A program made the translations under genes and the position numbers. From the NCBI RefSeq assembly GCF_000699445.3, contig NC_067199.1, forward strand, positions 29,658,402 through 29,722,401: a stretch of DNA of 64,000 nucleotides, given 5' to 3'. Each line of letters starts with the position of its first letter. Within the stretch, counting starts at the first letter, position 1. The stretch is from Schistosoma haematobium (Eukaryota > Platyhelminthes > Trematoda > Strigeidida > Schistosomatidae). Positions 25,113 to 38,000 of the stretch are shown in pieces. Under the pieces are notes generated by a model. The model ran no database searches. It saw nothing but the letters and a program-made list of their open reading frames with translations, and was not told the origin of the DNA.

Positions 25113-27809
25113 AATGATTTGTTTTGTTAATTTGTGCGCCTTCATAATTCAATCTCGGTTCGAAATTCTTATATTTTTTTCCTATTGAATTCCTTTTTTT
25201 TATTTTTATCTAATGTGACAATAATGATGGGTCCTTTTTATAAACTGTATTTTATTACAACTCTCAGGTGAACTAGGTTTTGCATAGAAAACATATTCTG
25301 TAAAGGTATTAGATTGGTTATGATAAGCAAACTATCCATATTCATATACATATACACAACGTTTAACGTAATGTTTGTCTAACATTTCCTCTGTTCATAA
25401 ATGTTGTAATGAATATCAAAAAATATAGGATGTATTCACATTTGTTCGTCTTGTTCTCTTTCTATCCTTAACTTGCTTTTTTTTCCTGTATTCACTATGG
25501 ACATCATAAGACTGCAATTGAAAAGTTCGTTTTGTCTATGTTATTTTTTTCTTTTTTGTCATATCTATGAATATAGTATTCTGTTATTTTGCATTCTCTA
25601 GCATTATGGTGTTTATGGTTCTTTTTTCTTTTCTGTTTTATTACATAAATCTCTCTTCTGATCCAAAGTTTAACAGTATATTTCTAACGGTCATTTCGCT
25701 AATTTATAGTGTTATTTTATTCCATCTCATTGTATTAATATATCTTTTAATTGTACAATCGACAGTATATTAATATTTCTGTTACCTCTCCTGGATTGTT
25801 ACTGATACTGTTACATCATCCAATATTTTTTAGGGGTAATGACATCTAAAATAACTTAAGATTATTGTTTTCAAATTTCTCACAATTTTATTTTATATTA
25901 ATTATGAACAAGTATTTCTCAGCAGATGTAATGACTACAATTGTACGTATTATTTCCTTACTGTTGTACTTAATTTTTCTGCATAAAATGTTTAAATAAT
26001 GGTGTGACGTGTTTTCATTTGGATTTTTTAAAATTCTTTCTACCACAGTTATCTAAACTGTTGTACTTTAAGCCTTTGCGTCACATGCTCGCATTATGCC
26101 CATACGCTTATCTGAATGTTTACAAGGGGGAGTACCATGCAACCACAACATCTTCAACGTAAATTGAAATTATTAGTAGCATGAACGCTTAAATAATCTT
26201 GTAATATAAGCACCTACTCTTAACTAGTAATGCAACTATCTACATAGTATTAATCATTACATCGGAAACTGAATTCGCAATAAACAAGTATTCTAACATT
26301 TATATCCAATTCAATTTTAAATTATTAATCATTTGATGACCTATACCAACCAGTTGAAAGATCCAACCCAACTCTAAGCGTATCATTATGGTAGGGGGAA
26401 TATAATCATATTTTAATTTAGGGACGTTGTTAAATGGTAAGACATCATCCAACAGCATTTTTCATTGTCTCTTTTTTAAGTGTTACGCACTTCTTAATAT
26501 ACTGTTCATGTAACACATTTCACTAAATTTATTAGAATAATTTTACTAATGTGGACTTCTATGAATTTAAACAGCGTCTTATTCACCCGATTCAAAATAA
26601 TCAGTTATTTTCTTTATCCATTACACTTTATCAGGCAATGAGTACACTGTATATTACTTCCTCTTATTATATGATTATAAAATATTGAATGTGAATCTAG
26701 TATATATAATAGATGTTCCATAATAAGTAAATTATGACCGTATTCAAAGAAAACTCTAGAATAATTGATAACTAGTTTGACCACGTTTTAAATATGTGTC
26801 TATGTCAACTCCTCTTGATTCATAATATATGTTTTACTGGGGGTTTTTGCGATATGTCATTGAAAATCATAGTCATATGAACTGATGAATTATTAGTTTG
26901 ACAACTTTAATTGCTGGAACTCATCATCACCTATTGTGGAGTCATTGAGATTTGTGTAAATCAGTCAACACTATTTTTTGGTACATGAATGTCGTATTCA
27001 CTAATTGCTGCAAACAAGTTAAACTAGGGTTTCATCTTCATTAGGGCTTATTAGACTTATTTACTTCCATCTATGTTTCAATTATACACTCCACAACGTG
27101 ATGTTGTAGATTATTCAACTAAAAAAACTTGTTTCTTACATTACATTTAAAGCAAAAAACCACTTGTAGGAATATATATTTCATTCTTTTCTAGGCGATC
27201 GTTATTTACTTCATAACCGAAATTCAGTCAATAAATTTAATTCATATGGTAGCGACAAAGTCATTCGATATTTTAGTCCAACTTTATCAAAACTCGATTG
27301 TTCCTAAAATCTCCATATTTTTATGGAAAAAATGTGGTATATGTCTCGATATTTCAATTAAAAGCCATTCCGTAGATATTAACCAGTTTAGAAAGGTGAA
27401 ACGCTTCGTAAAGATCACTACGATTGTTTCTTCATCCCTAAATAAAACACGCATATATTTCAAATCTCTTAACAAGATTATTGTATTATATAATAAGTGA
27501 TTTATTGGGTCTCAACTCAGACTTTGAGTGATTGTGTACTATTCGTGAAACTTGATTCCTCTGTGTTTCGTATGTTAAACAGGTTCTCATTTTGGCTACC
27601 CTATTTATTTAGTACAAAACAACCATTTTGGTGTTCTCTAGTTTTCATCGGTTAACTGTTCAAGTGAATTACTCTTTTAAAAAATCTGTCTTGTCAGATC
27701 TTTCATTCCCTTAAGAATGATTATTATAAATACCAAAAGACAATTGTCTCTTAGAATCTATTATGACTGTTTGTCTGATTATGTCTACTCCGTTTTATAA
27801 CAATTTTTC
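25113..27809. other. Intergenic region between the two convergent genes, including 3' UTRs
   Basis: AT-rich, short frames only. Both genes should terminate here (with 28213-28367 on the mannosidase side). AATAAA at 26279-26284 is a distant candidate for the carrier. Confidence 0.55.
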
Positions 27810-27823
27810 AGTAAAACATTTTA
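27810..27823. repeat. TSD, left, of SINE-HH composite
   Basis: AGTAAAACATTTTA, identical to 28199-28212. Confidence 0.85.
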
Positions 27824-28198
27824 TGACTAAGATCATGAACCGATTGATGTTATACCACATTTGGAAGCACTAGACGACCGTTTCGTCCTATTGTGGGACT
27901 CCTCAGCGGTGCGCATCCACGATCCCGCTCGCGAGACCCAAACCCAGGGCCTTCGGTCTCGTGCGCGAACACTTAACCTACTGGACCACTGAGCCAGCAT
28001 CCAATGGTAATAGTGTCTAACATCAACCAATCCACGAAATTGCGCGACCAACTTCCATTGTACTGAGGTAGATACCTGTCTCTACCCGAAAATAGGACGA
28101 AATGGTCGTCCAGTGCTGCCAGGTTTCCAACGGTAGTCTAACATCAATCGGTTCATGATCTCAATCAAAAACTTAATAATCTCCACAACCCCTATGCT
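27824..28198 (-). mobile_element. SINE-HH composite copy with inverted 3' half, flanked by perfect 14-bp TSD
   Basis: Same architecture and same internal junction as 48945-49307. The minus-strand unit (27831-28092) has B-box-like GGTTTGGGTCTC, degraded from consensus, and a hammerhead (27867-27912). The plus-strand 3' half (28093-28198) runs to CACAACCCCTATGCTAG. AGTAAAACATTTTA at 27810-27823 recurs at 28199-28212, so the inverted composite entered as one event. It lies 150 bp downstream of the beta-mannosidase stop. Confidence 0.88.
27867..27912 (-). ncRNA. Hammerhead ribozyme (SINE-HH), core intact, stem I weakened
   Basis: Core CTGAGGA, stem II GTCC/GGAC, GAAA, stem III AC-GGTC-GT and a GUC site are all present. 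Stem I is GCACCG/TAGTGC: four pairs, one mismatch, one G-U. Likely slower than the 49.0 kb copy, but no invariant base is lost. Confidence 0.72.
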
Positions 28199-28212
28199 AG
28201 TAAAACATTTTA
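28199..28212. repeat. TSD, right, of SINE-HH composite
   Basis: AGTAAAACATTTTA, identical to 27810-27823. Confidence 0.85.
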
Positions 28213-28367
28213 CTTTTAATCAACAAACTACTTGTAAGTAGCCACTACAAAAATATATATAAAAGCATACGACATATATAATCTATTGCTGAATTAAAAA
28301 CATTTAAGAAAAAATAATTTTTAAACCAGAATATAATAAAAAGTAAATTATCAAAAGAAATTTTTTG

Positions 28368-29307
28368 TTACAATTCTTTCATATTCAATGTTGCAAGTGA
28401 TTCAATCCATAAATATTGTTTTAATACATCTATTGAAATTGTTTTATTTCCTGATATACATAAATGTATTATTTTTTCATTTTCATTTATTAAATGAAAA
28501 CCATTTATTGAAAACCAGAATTCTACATCAAGTCTTGGATCTATATTCAAATTAATAAATAATTCTGGTGATTTGGATTCAATTATAATTTCATAAATAT
28601 AATTAGTTAAAAATGGTGCCATTTTTTGAATTTTTAATAAATTATTCATTATATTCAATAATTTGATTGATTTAATTTGTAAAGTTTTTCCAGCATTTTT
28701 AGGCCATATTTTAATTTGTATTGGTTTATCTAATAATAATAAATTTCTATCAGATATTATAGAATGTAAATTATTTCTTATAATAATTTGAATTATTCTA
28801 CCATTTCTATAATTAAAATGACATAAATTATTTAAATCATTTAAAGATTTATTTAATATATTTATTGGACATTGAATAAAATGTTGAATAGAAATATTTA
28901 AAATTCCACGATATGTTGGTATAAATGACCAAATTGTATAACAAATTAATTCAAATTCAATAGGAAATAAATCATTGTTATTATTATTATTTGTATTTGG
29001 TATCCAATCAGCTTCAATTATTTCACTATTATGATGTATAGCTATACGTCCCCATTTTGTTAGATCATAATATTCTTTTATAGCATTATAATGTGATAAT
29101 TTCCATTGACCAACTGAATCTATAGTTGACCAACTAGGTGTTGACCAAATGTCATTTAATTGCCAATATATTGTACCCATTGTAATAAATTTATTAGTTG
29201 ATATAATTGTAAAATTTGTTAATTTTAATCGACATTTATGCCTCATGTATAAATTGATTTGAGTACGTAAACACATGAGTTGATTTAATTGACTTACATA
29301 TGCCCAT
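28368..29307 (-). CDS. Beta-mannosidase exon 5 with stop
   Basis: Acceptor TTATTTTAG at 29308-29309. Residues 664-976 plus TAA. It begins with the helix WAYVSQLNQLMCLRTQI and the MGTIYWQLNDIW barrel strand, then a poorly conserved Asn/Ile-rich C-terminal domain with a run of six Asn. The tail ends ATLNMKEL. Confidence 0.93.
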
Positions 29308-30601
29308 CTAAAATAAATAATAATCATTTCATTATTAATTATATGCTAAGTTTAACTATTAACGGTATATTTACTTAAGAGATCTCAATTAAAAACTTGT
29401 CCACAAATGCCTTGGTATGGCTGAGAGTGGGGAGAGTCCACTCTCCCTCTCGGAATGCTCTCACATGACCACGCGTACATAGCTTCTGTCAGGGAAGTCC
29501 TACTCATTGCCTTCTCGTGGCGGGGGTGCTGTTTACAAAATTGAGAGGACGAAAAGCGAATGTCCGGCGCTTTAACCGGGTTCAAAACCAATGGTGCACA
29601 TGGGCCCCAGTATCCTGAGGGAACAAATGGAGTATGAACCAATTGTTGGTCAACGGCTTCCATGGGACTGCATCTCCTTACGATGCTCCACTGCTTTGTG
29701 GATCAGACCTTTGGGTCGAAGACTGCAAATGTGGCCCCCTAAGAAAAGCACCTGCTTCGGTTTGGGCACCCTGGCAGTATCACAGCCCTCACACATATCA
29801 AATGAGATTTGTGTGGCGCATATCTATTTGGTGCATCCTTGTACCAATATCTATGTGTTAAAATAAATAAATAATCAAAAACTTAATAATCTCCACAACT
29901 CCTATACTGATAATTATCACTAGTGACTAGATTCGTGAGGGCATTCTCGGAGTTCTAGTGACCAGTGGAGCTAATCCGTGTCGGATAGAGACAAGTAATC
30001 ACCTCAGTACAATCGAAGATTTCGTGGATTGGTTGAGGTTAGACATTAACACCATTAGATGCCGGCTCAGTGGTCCAGTAGGTTAAGCATTCGCGCGCGA
30101 AACCGAAGGGCCTGGGTTCGAATCGCGCAAGCGGGATCGTGCACTGCTGGGGAGTCCCTTACTAGGACGAAACGGTCGTCCAGTGCTTCCAGGTTTTAAA
30201 TGATAGTCTAACATTAATCGGTTAATGATCTCAATTAAATACTTAAGTGATTATTATCTAAACAACTGTACATAATCAAAATATTTAATTATTACTTATT
30301 CTCAACATAGATCATTCTAGTATTAATCTGACAAAACTCTTGTTTCACACTGAAAAATCTAATATGATAACCTTGATTCATAGCAGCTTAAATTGATTTC
30401 TGAATCGTAGATTTGATCTTTAGAAATGATCAAAAATGGGTACTACGTAGAACTGTAAAAACAGAATATAATGAATTCTCAATTATATATTATTATCAAT
30501 TAGTATTGACTTAGCTTCATTTAATACTAATAATTAACCAACCTATAGCCTTTTTTTCATTCAAAGATATAAATGAAGATATTTTCAGTTAGCCCTTTTA
30601 A

Positions 30602-30655
<54 letters not shown>

Positions 30656-31994
30656 CGAGATACTACAAAATAGGAAAAGTAACTGTAATCAGTAATAATA
30701 TGTTCTTTTTTGAAGGGACATAAAAAAAATAACAGATTACCCCATTCTAGCATAAATTAGGTCAACAAATTGGATTAACTCAGCAAATAACATATTTAGT
30801 TGACTAAAGTTAACTTGTTTTCTTTAGAGCTTATTGCTCGTTAATCTTTATGCTAATTGACTCGATAATCCTTACTATACAGGATTCATATAGTTATACA
30901 TACACTTTTGAACAAACTGTGAAACAAATTAATTCAATATTCATCTTACCGACTGTAATTACGAATCGGATCTTGTCTATTTGCTGGTTCCGTAATATAC
31001 TCAAGCGCTAATCTGAGCATTTGATGACCTAATTGATGATGTTGTCTATGGTCCATCAGTGAACCGAATACATCCCATTGTTTTGGATTCGATATATTTG
31101 AAATTGATCTGGCCCAAGCTAATGGAGACGGAATAGATTGTATGCCGAATTCTGATATAAAACGTCCTAGTACATAATTAGATTCTGACCATAAATCACC
31201 AGAATACGTGTAATAATGTATATCACCATATAGTGGGTTCTGCAGAATAATAAAAATACCCAAATTTATCTATATGTATTCACAAATCTTCCACCAAATA
31301 CAGTGGGAGATCATCGCGTAATATTGTGGATTGATTGAAGTTAAACATGAACACCTCTAGGTCCCGGCTCAGTGATCTAGAGGTTCAGTGCTTACGCGCG
31401 AGACAGATGTTCCTGGTTCTGGGTTCGATTCCCGCGTGTGGAATCATGATTTCGCACTGCTAGTAAATCCTTCACCAGGATGAAACGGCCATACATGAGT
31501 TCCTGGTTTTCAACGGTGGTCCAATACTGATCGGTTCACAATTTCAATGAAACTCAATAATCTTCACATGTCTATACTTAAAATTTGAAATACACTGACA
31601 AGTCAGTCAAGTAACGTAATTCCAAATGCCAAAATATTCCAGTTGGTGAAACCAAAGACATTGATTGTTTCAACGTTTGACGAAATTCTAGTACTGTGTT
31701 ATTTAGTCTAGTTTAAGAGTAGTCAGTAGAGTTAACTATCAAAATTGTTTGTGTATATCCCGTCATCAATCCACATTATTTGAATTCTACAAAATTATAG
31801 TTACGTAAGTGTTAAACTAATCATTTTGTATTGCGTAGAATTAAACATCGATATTCATACAATGACTATCTTTCATACTAAATAAAACAGCAATGATTGC
31901 CATACTTTCGTCGTTCTAAATCGATTTCATAATCTCTTGTATTAGTCACTAGATTGTAAATAGTCTGCATAATCCCGTTTTAGCAGTACAGACC

Positions 31995-32040
<46 letters not shown>

Positions 32041-35000
32041 CAGTGATTATTACGTACCAAAAGTTGTGATACTTGTCTTATTTTTCTTAAGAAATCTCAC
32101 CAATGAACAATGATAAAATAACCTTGGGTCTTTCTTACGAATCGTCAATTAATGAACTTTCAAATGAAACTTCACTGTTCTCTCTTACTGAATTTTAATC
32201 AATAAAATTATTATTATTATTGACTTCAAATAATTGATTGGTTACTAAAAGTATTGATTGTAAATCTATACAAACGAGTAAACAACAAACTGTTTATGTT
32301 AACCGACTAGACAGTGAACATCTGAAGTTAAAATCAAATATCTCACACGCTATGGTATAGTTTGAAAAGTTTTCGCTAACTTATAGTTTGATCATACTAT
32401 GGTGAATGCTACATATATTGACAGGAATAAGTAGTATGTAAAATTAATCAGAAGTGGAGTGCCCGGTAGCAGAAGGTTAAGAAGATCAAGTTGGAAAGAA
32501 AAGGAATGTAAACAGAGAGTAATCGTAATAACAATAGAAATGAAAGAACGATGAAGTTTTTAAGAGATAATTGATAGAAAATGTGCAAATGAAGTATTTA
32601 ATGTATGGTTTTTATATTTTGTGAAGATATTGGTCTTCCCCGCCTGAGTGTTCATTCACTGCTATGTCATCTATCAGTTGAAATCAATTCGTGAAACATA
32701 GTTTGATTACAAAGAAGTATCCAACAACTGAATGATCAGCAACTAATCAAACTACCTTAAATTCACCTTTGTAATCTACGTCTGGGAAAATACTAAGAAT
32801 AAAAATTTATGACTCGTAAATCGATCTAATACTACTGTCAACTCAATTTAAGTCAGTACTCCACCATAAACATAGAGACTCGATTAAATAACATCTGATG
32901 TATTTGGAATATATATTTGTTTTCAATCCCAATTTAATTGATCTCACAGATTACGACTTGTCATTACAACTATCTTGGAAAATTTACTATAATGCACCAG
33001 ATTTGAGGAGACTGATTTAGTATGAACATCTAATTCGTTATTGATATAAACTGGAGAAAGAATGAAAATGACGTTATTTTCTATAATCTCAACATCAATC
33101 AATCAAATACTTTATACCTGGTTGCAGATAAAAAGTTAGAGTAGTTTTTTCTGATAGTCCGATCCGATTAGTTTACATCTTTTTAACAGCATCGCCATAC
33201 CGAACGATAAGTGACTTATTTCTCGATGAATTCACTAGAACATCTATTATCAAGATTTTATTCATCATATACAAACACCAAAAATAAATAAAATTTTGGT
33301 GAAATCTCTGTGAAAAGTACCTACAGAGTATCCTTTCCTCCTTTTATAATATCTGTATAGTTCCAGGATATAATATACTTGGTTTTAAATCGACCCTTAT
33401 TCAATTCAGACTGTCAACGTTAAATAACTTGATTACTATAAAGGTACTTTACACTTCAATGAAATAAAAAAACTAGAATGGTTTAGTTAGTATATTGTAT
33501 GTGAATGTAAGTTAGCACTGTAACTAATTCACAAATTTGTTTCGGATCCAGTTAAAGATGAAGAGTTTGGTGTTATATTAAATGTCAATACTAATAATAT
33601 AATATTTAGAATTAAAGATTTCATAAATCTTTATCATGAGTGGTTGGGGTATGTGATTCTGGTAAAACTTTTACCTAGTAATGCTTTCCAACTTCAGTCA
33701 ACTAACCTTCGGAAAAACTTGAAATCGTTCATTTTTGTCAAATCTAGTTATACTTACCCCTCTAAATAATTTTGAAAATGTGTCAAACTTTTTTTCGTAA
33801 AGTTGTGCCGGCTATGATGCCTAGAGTGAATTAAGCTAAAATACCATTTATACTGTTGGTACATTTGCCTGTTTTATTATAAACAGTTACGTGTATAAAC
33901 CTGATATCAAGTCAAATATCGTAAACTTTATTGTAAATTGTAAATACTATTTGTTAACTAAATTCATGGTACTACCTACATCTGGGTCCGGATCCAATCC
34001 TTTGAATTTCTCTGTTAGATATCCATTACCAGGTGAAGAGATAAGACATCTTCTAGGTTTATATTTTGAAGCTTCCCAACGTCTGGCCGAACTTCGACCA
34101 TTCTCTTCGTCATTGATCACATTAAATATTGACTCGACAAATCTAGATTTAAATATACTTAATAATGTTAAATCCATTGGTGGACCATACCAACCATTTG
34201 CAATAGCTTGTTTCACTTCATTATCTGTCGACCAAACTATAATAGATGGATGATAGTGTAATCGTGATATTTGCCTTCTGATTTCTTTTTCAACAGTGTC
34301 ATTTCTAATAGAAAAAAAGTCACATAGAAAAGAAATTTACATTTCTGTTCAACCAAATAATTACCATTTTTAAAATTACATATAAACAGAGATGGATGGT
34401 GACTAGCAGTGTAATCCAGGGCGTGTTTCGTCTTATTTAGGACTCATCAGCCGGATGTGTTTGCATCCCAAAGTTGTTGTTCACTCCACCCAACTCTGCT
34501 TAGAATCCTTGTGATTTCAGGCAATATTGAGGAAATCCGCAAAGGATACCAATATAAAACTAATCAACTTCAGTCCTAAACATCAATGGGAAGATTCAAT
34601 CAATACAACCAATACAAAAATGAATTACTACCTATAAACAGTTTACAACTCGATAGTTATAAGAGTAGGTGTAATTCAAATTGATATTTTTTACAGACTT
34701 GATTGGTATAACATTTTCTTCTGAATATTCATGTAGATTAGAGTAAAGTCTGATGACGATCTAATTGAAAACAATTGTTTGCTTATATGTGTTGTTCAAA
34801 TTTGTTAGAACTAAAGTTTTATACCCTGAATCTTTGATAATAATCAAATACATATATCTTCTATACCATTGAATTTACCAATGTGTACCAGTTCAATAAA
34901 CTTTATCATCATATTCACCATAACATTTCTTAAGGGACTTAAACAAATTTATAAAACTTATAACTTAAGAAATTCTTTCCTGTTCATCTCAACTATTATT

Positions 35001-38000
35001 TAATCTTCAAAAATATTGGCTTCTATTAGCGGGAAATGACATTAGGCATCATTTAATCTCATGAGTTTTTTGGAAATTATCTACAGTATACATTGATTTA
35101 TATTCATTAACAACTCAATTCAGCTATATTCATCTATCAATTTTACTAAATGATACTAATATCCAATAAGCTATCAATCAATATTACTTAGCAATAATTC
35201 ATTACTCGATCACTTCTGATCCAATTTTCATCAGACAGTGGAAAATCAAATGATAATGAGTAAAAATTTACGGAACCATCAAAAAAACTTTCTTCACACA
35301 GAGAACTTTATTCAGTGGTGTTCTTTTTTTACTATATCTACCTTGAAGTGAATCAATAACGATATAAAATATCCCCCTGAATACTTCCTGACTCCCGCTA
35401 GTCACTTCAAACAATTCCAAAAAGTTCAAACGTTTTAATAATGAGAATAATTAGAAGAAAGAAGCTTTTTATCAGAACAATAAATGAATATTAATAACCA
35501 AAATGTAATGTCAGCTAAATTGATGTTGTTCGAAATTTACTAGATATAGAACTGGTATTAGTTAGGTGACTACTGAAGACCAGGGGGCACTAGATAGTTG
35601 TTATGTCTTAGTATGGGATCCGTCCTCAGTGAACAACTACATCGAGCCTGAAACTTTCGAATCTCGTGGAGAGAGCTTAACCTCTGGACTACTGGGCCGG
35701 TATATAAGAGTGTATATATCTAACTTCAGTAAATTAGCAATATTAGGCAACTATCATCCATTATCTTTATAGAATAACTATCTCACACCCACTGTGGTTG
35801 AACTTTGTTAATCATAGTTTCTTATCAGAACTTAGGGAATCAGCTCTCTAAATTGGTTAATTGTGACCACATTATTATCAATAGGATAGAGTTTTATGAA
35901 GATTTGTGAATTTTTTAGATTGCATCACATATGGATCACGATTGGACAACTATTGAAAACCAAGAAACTAATTATTTAATAGTTAATTGCATCTTTCATT
36001 GATTTCTAAAAAAAATTCACCTTTCTTTATCTGGATAAGTAGCTACTGCAAACATCATATCATGCCATATCATCAAACCAAGCCTATCTGCTTCTTCGTA
36101 AAATTCATCATCTTCATAACGTCCACCACCCCATATTCTTATTAAATTAATTCCTGATAGACTTGCTGAACGAAGAAGTCGTTTTTCTAACCAAATACGA
36201 TCATTCGTTACATTATGCATTAAAATATACTGTCTACCTGGCATATATCTTGCAGGTATCCAATTAGCACCTGTTATGAATATTGGCAAACCATTAATCT
36301 TAAAATAAAATGTTCGACCTAATTCAATGTGTGATGAATCCACATAATCCTAAAATTATACAATATAAAATGTAAACTCAGTATATTTTTTTTATTTTTT
36401 GTAATTATAAATGAACTCATTCTATGCAATATCAAAAGCAAAAAAACTTTATACCGGCCTATATATAACATTCACGAATCATAGTACTTAATTATTATAT
36501 TAAAATAGCATAGGAAAGTAGAAGGTGAATACAAACGTCAGGTAGTTACTGTGGAAATAAGAAGTGGATAAATTAGATAAACATACTTAACAAAAAAAGA
36601 AACTCTACAACTGATTTCGTAGAAATCCATGGATCACATTAATCTCAAGGCACAAAGTAGTGAGGTTGTAGCACAAGTTTAGAGTTCACCGCTTCGTTTT
36701 AGAAATACCGATGTCTTCGGTTAGCTGTTTAATGCATGTTAACCAGGAGTTCATAGTCATTCTAAAACCTTTTAATCTAATCTTCACTTTACATGAGCGC
36801 TAACATCCAATTGTTTTCATACACTTTCATGCAACCTTACAGAGTAGTACACAGATTGTCAATTACACTAAATAAATAAATGTTTATTTAATCGATAGAG
36901 TAAAATCTGTCAATATTTCTATACTATGTAATCATTCCCTGTATGAATGGTAATTTATTAATTTAACACGAGTTAAGTAAATGTCACACCTCCAACAATG
37001 TAAATATTCTCTTAACCCTAATTTCATTCATAAAGATCGCATTTATACGCAGAACCGATCGAATACAGTCAGCACAGTTGGTCACCGTGAAAACTCTTTC
37101 TATTTCAGAGATAAGTTTGCGTAAAATTACTAATCTACTGCTACCGACCCATTTAAACATTGTTTTGGTTATTCCTTTACACGCCTTTTTATTTATATTT
37201 GGTCTTAAACTACTCATAAGTAGCCAAGGGATACGAATCCAAATACTCCCTGTCAATTAAGAACAGATTTTAATTACCTTAAATTTATTTCATACAGTTT
37301 TAAAACTAATCTACTTGAAAAATATGGCTAGTTATTTTTTAATTACTTAATGCATGGGAAAATCACTTCAGTTATTATATCCAGGATTTTATAATAAGGA
37401 TTACAATGTATGATTGATAGATCAACACTGATACATGAACTAAAACTATGTGTATCAACAAGAATTCGTAAATTACACTTTTCTAAGATCAGATTGGTGC
37501 AAATTGATGACTTTTAATTATTATAGTATCAACAAGTTCCGATTCGAAGTCTAGTAATGATCGCTTTTTAATTTTCATTTATCTATGAAATAGTGCCTGG
37601 TAGTTTCCCACTACCAATATTTACGTATTTAAATAATTAGAGTTGCGCGGAGTAAACACATAGTTTACGTAGTCGAACGTCATTCGAAAGTATAAAGGGG
37701 ACGTACGATGGTAGCTGAATTCTGAAATTATACTTGAGTTAATAGAACAATGGGATATCAAATACTGACCGTAGGTAATGACATTGATTAAATTATAGTG
37801 CATAGTTGTACTACTGTTTCTGACGTTTCACGTGTGAATGGTGATTACTTCATTCATTTCACAATTTACCCTTTTCAATTCTAGTTGTTTTTAATTGTAA
37901 AAGCTGTACTCCATATGTACTATACTCCTGATTTCAAAACCCATAATTTTTCGTTTTATTAATGTATGGTTTTATTATTTCGAACTCCTGTTACGATAAA

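Larger units (their letters stand above)
29380..30239 (+). mobile_element. SINE-HH, longest unit, split by a nested insertion
   Basis: Flanked by TACTTAAG at 29372-29379 and 30240-30247. It starts with GATCTCAATTAAAAACTT, a copy of the family 3' end. It is interrupted at 29399-29876 by another retroposon, then continues AATAATCTCCACAACTCC, a leader (CACTAGTGACTAG...GGAGCTAATCCGTGTCGG), an A-box region, B box GGTTCGAATCG, a hammerhead and 3' region. It shows that full units carry their 3'-end sequence at both ends. Lies in beta-mannosidase intron 4. Confidence 0.82.

Noticed and set aside
28093..28198. Considered as an independent SINE 3' fragment
   Set aside because: The perfect TSD at 27810-27823 and 28199-28212 encloses it together with the minus-strand unit, so it is part of one insertion.
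33891..34253. 120-codon plus-strand frame
   Set aside because: Antisense shadow of beta-mannosidase exon 3.
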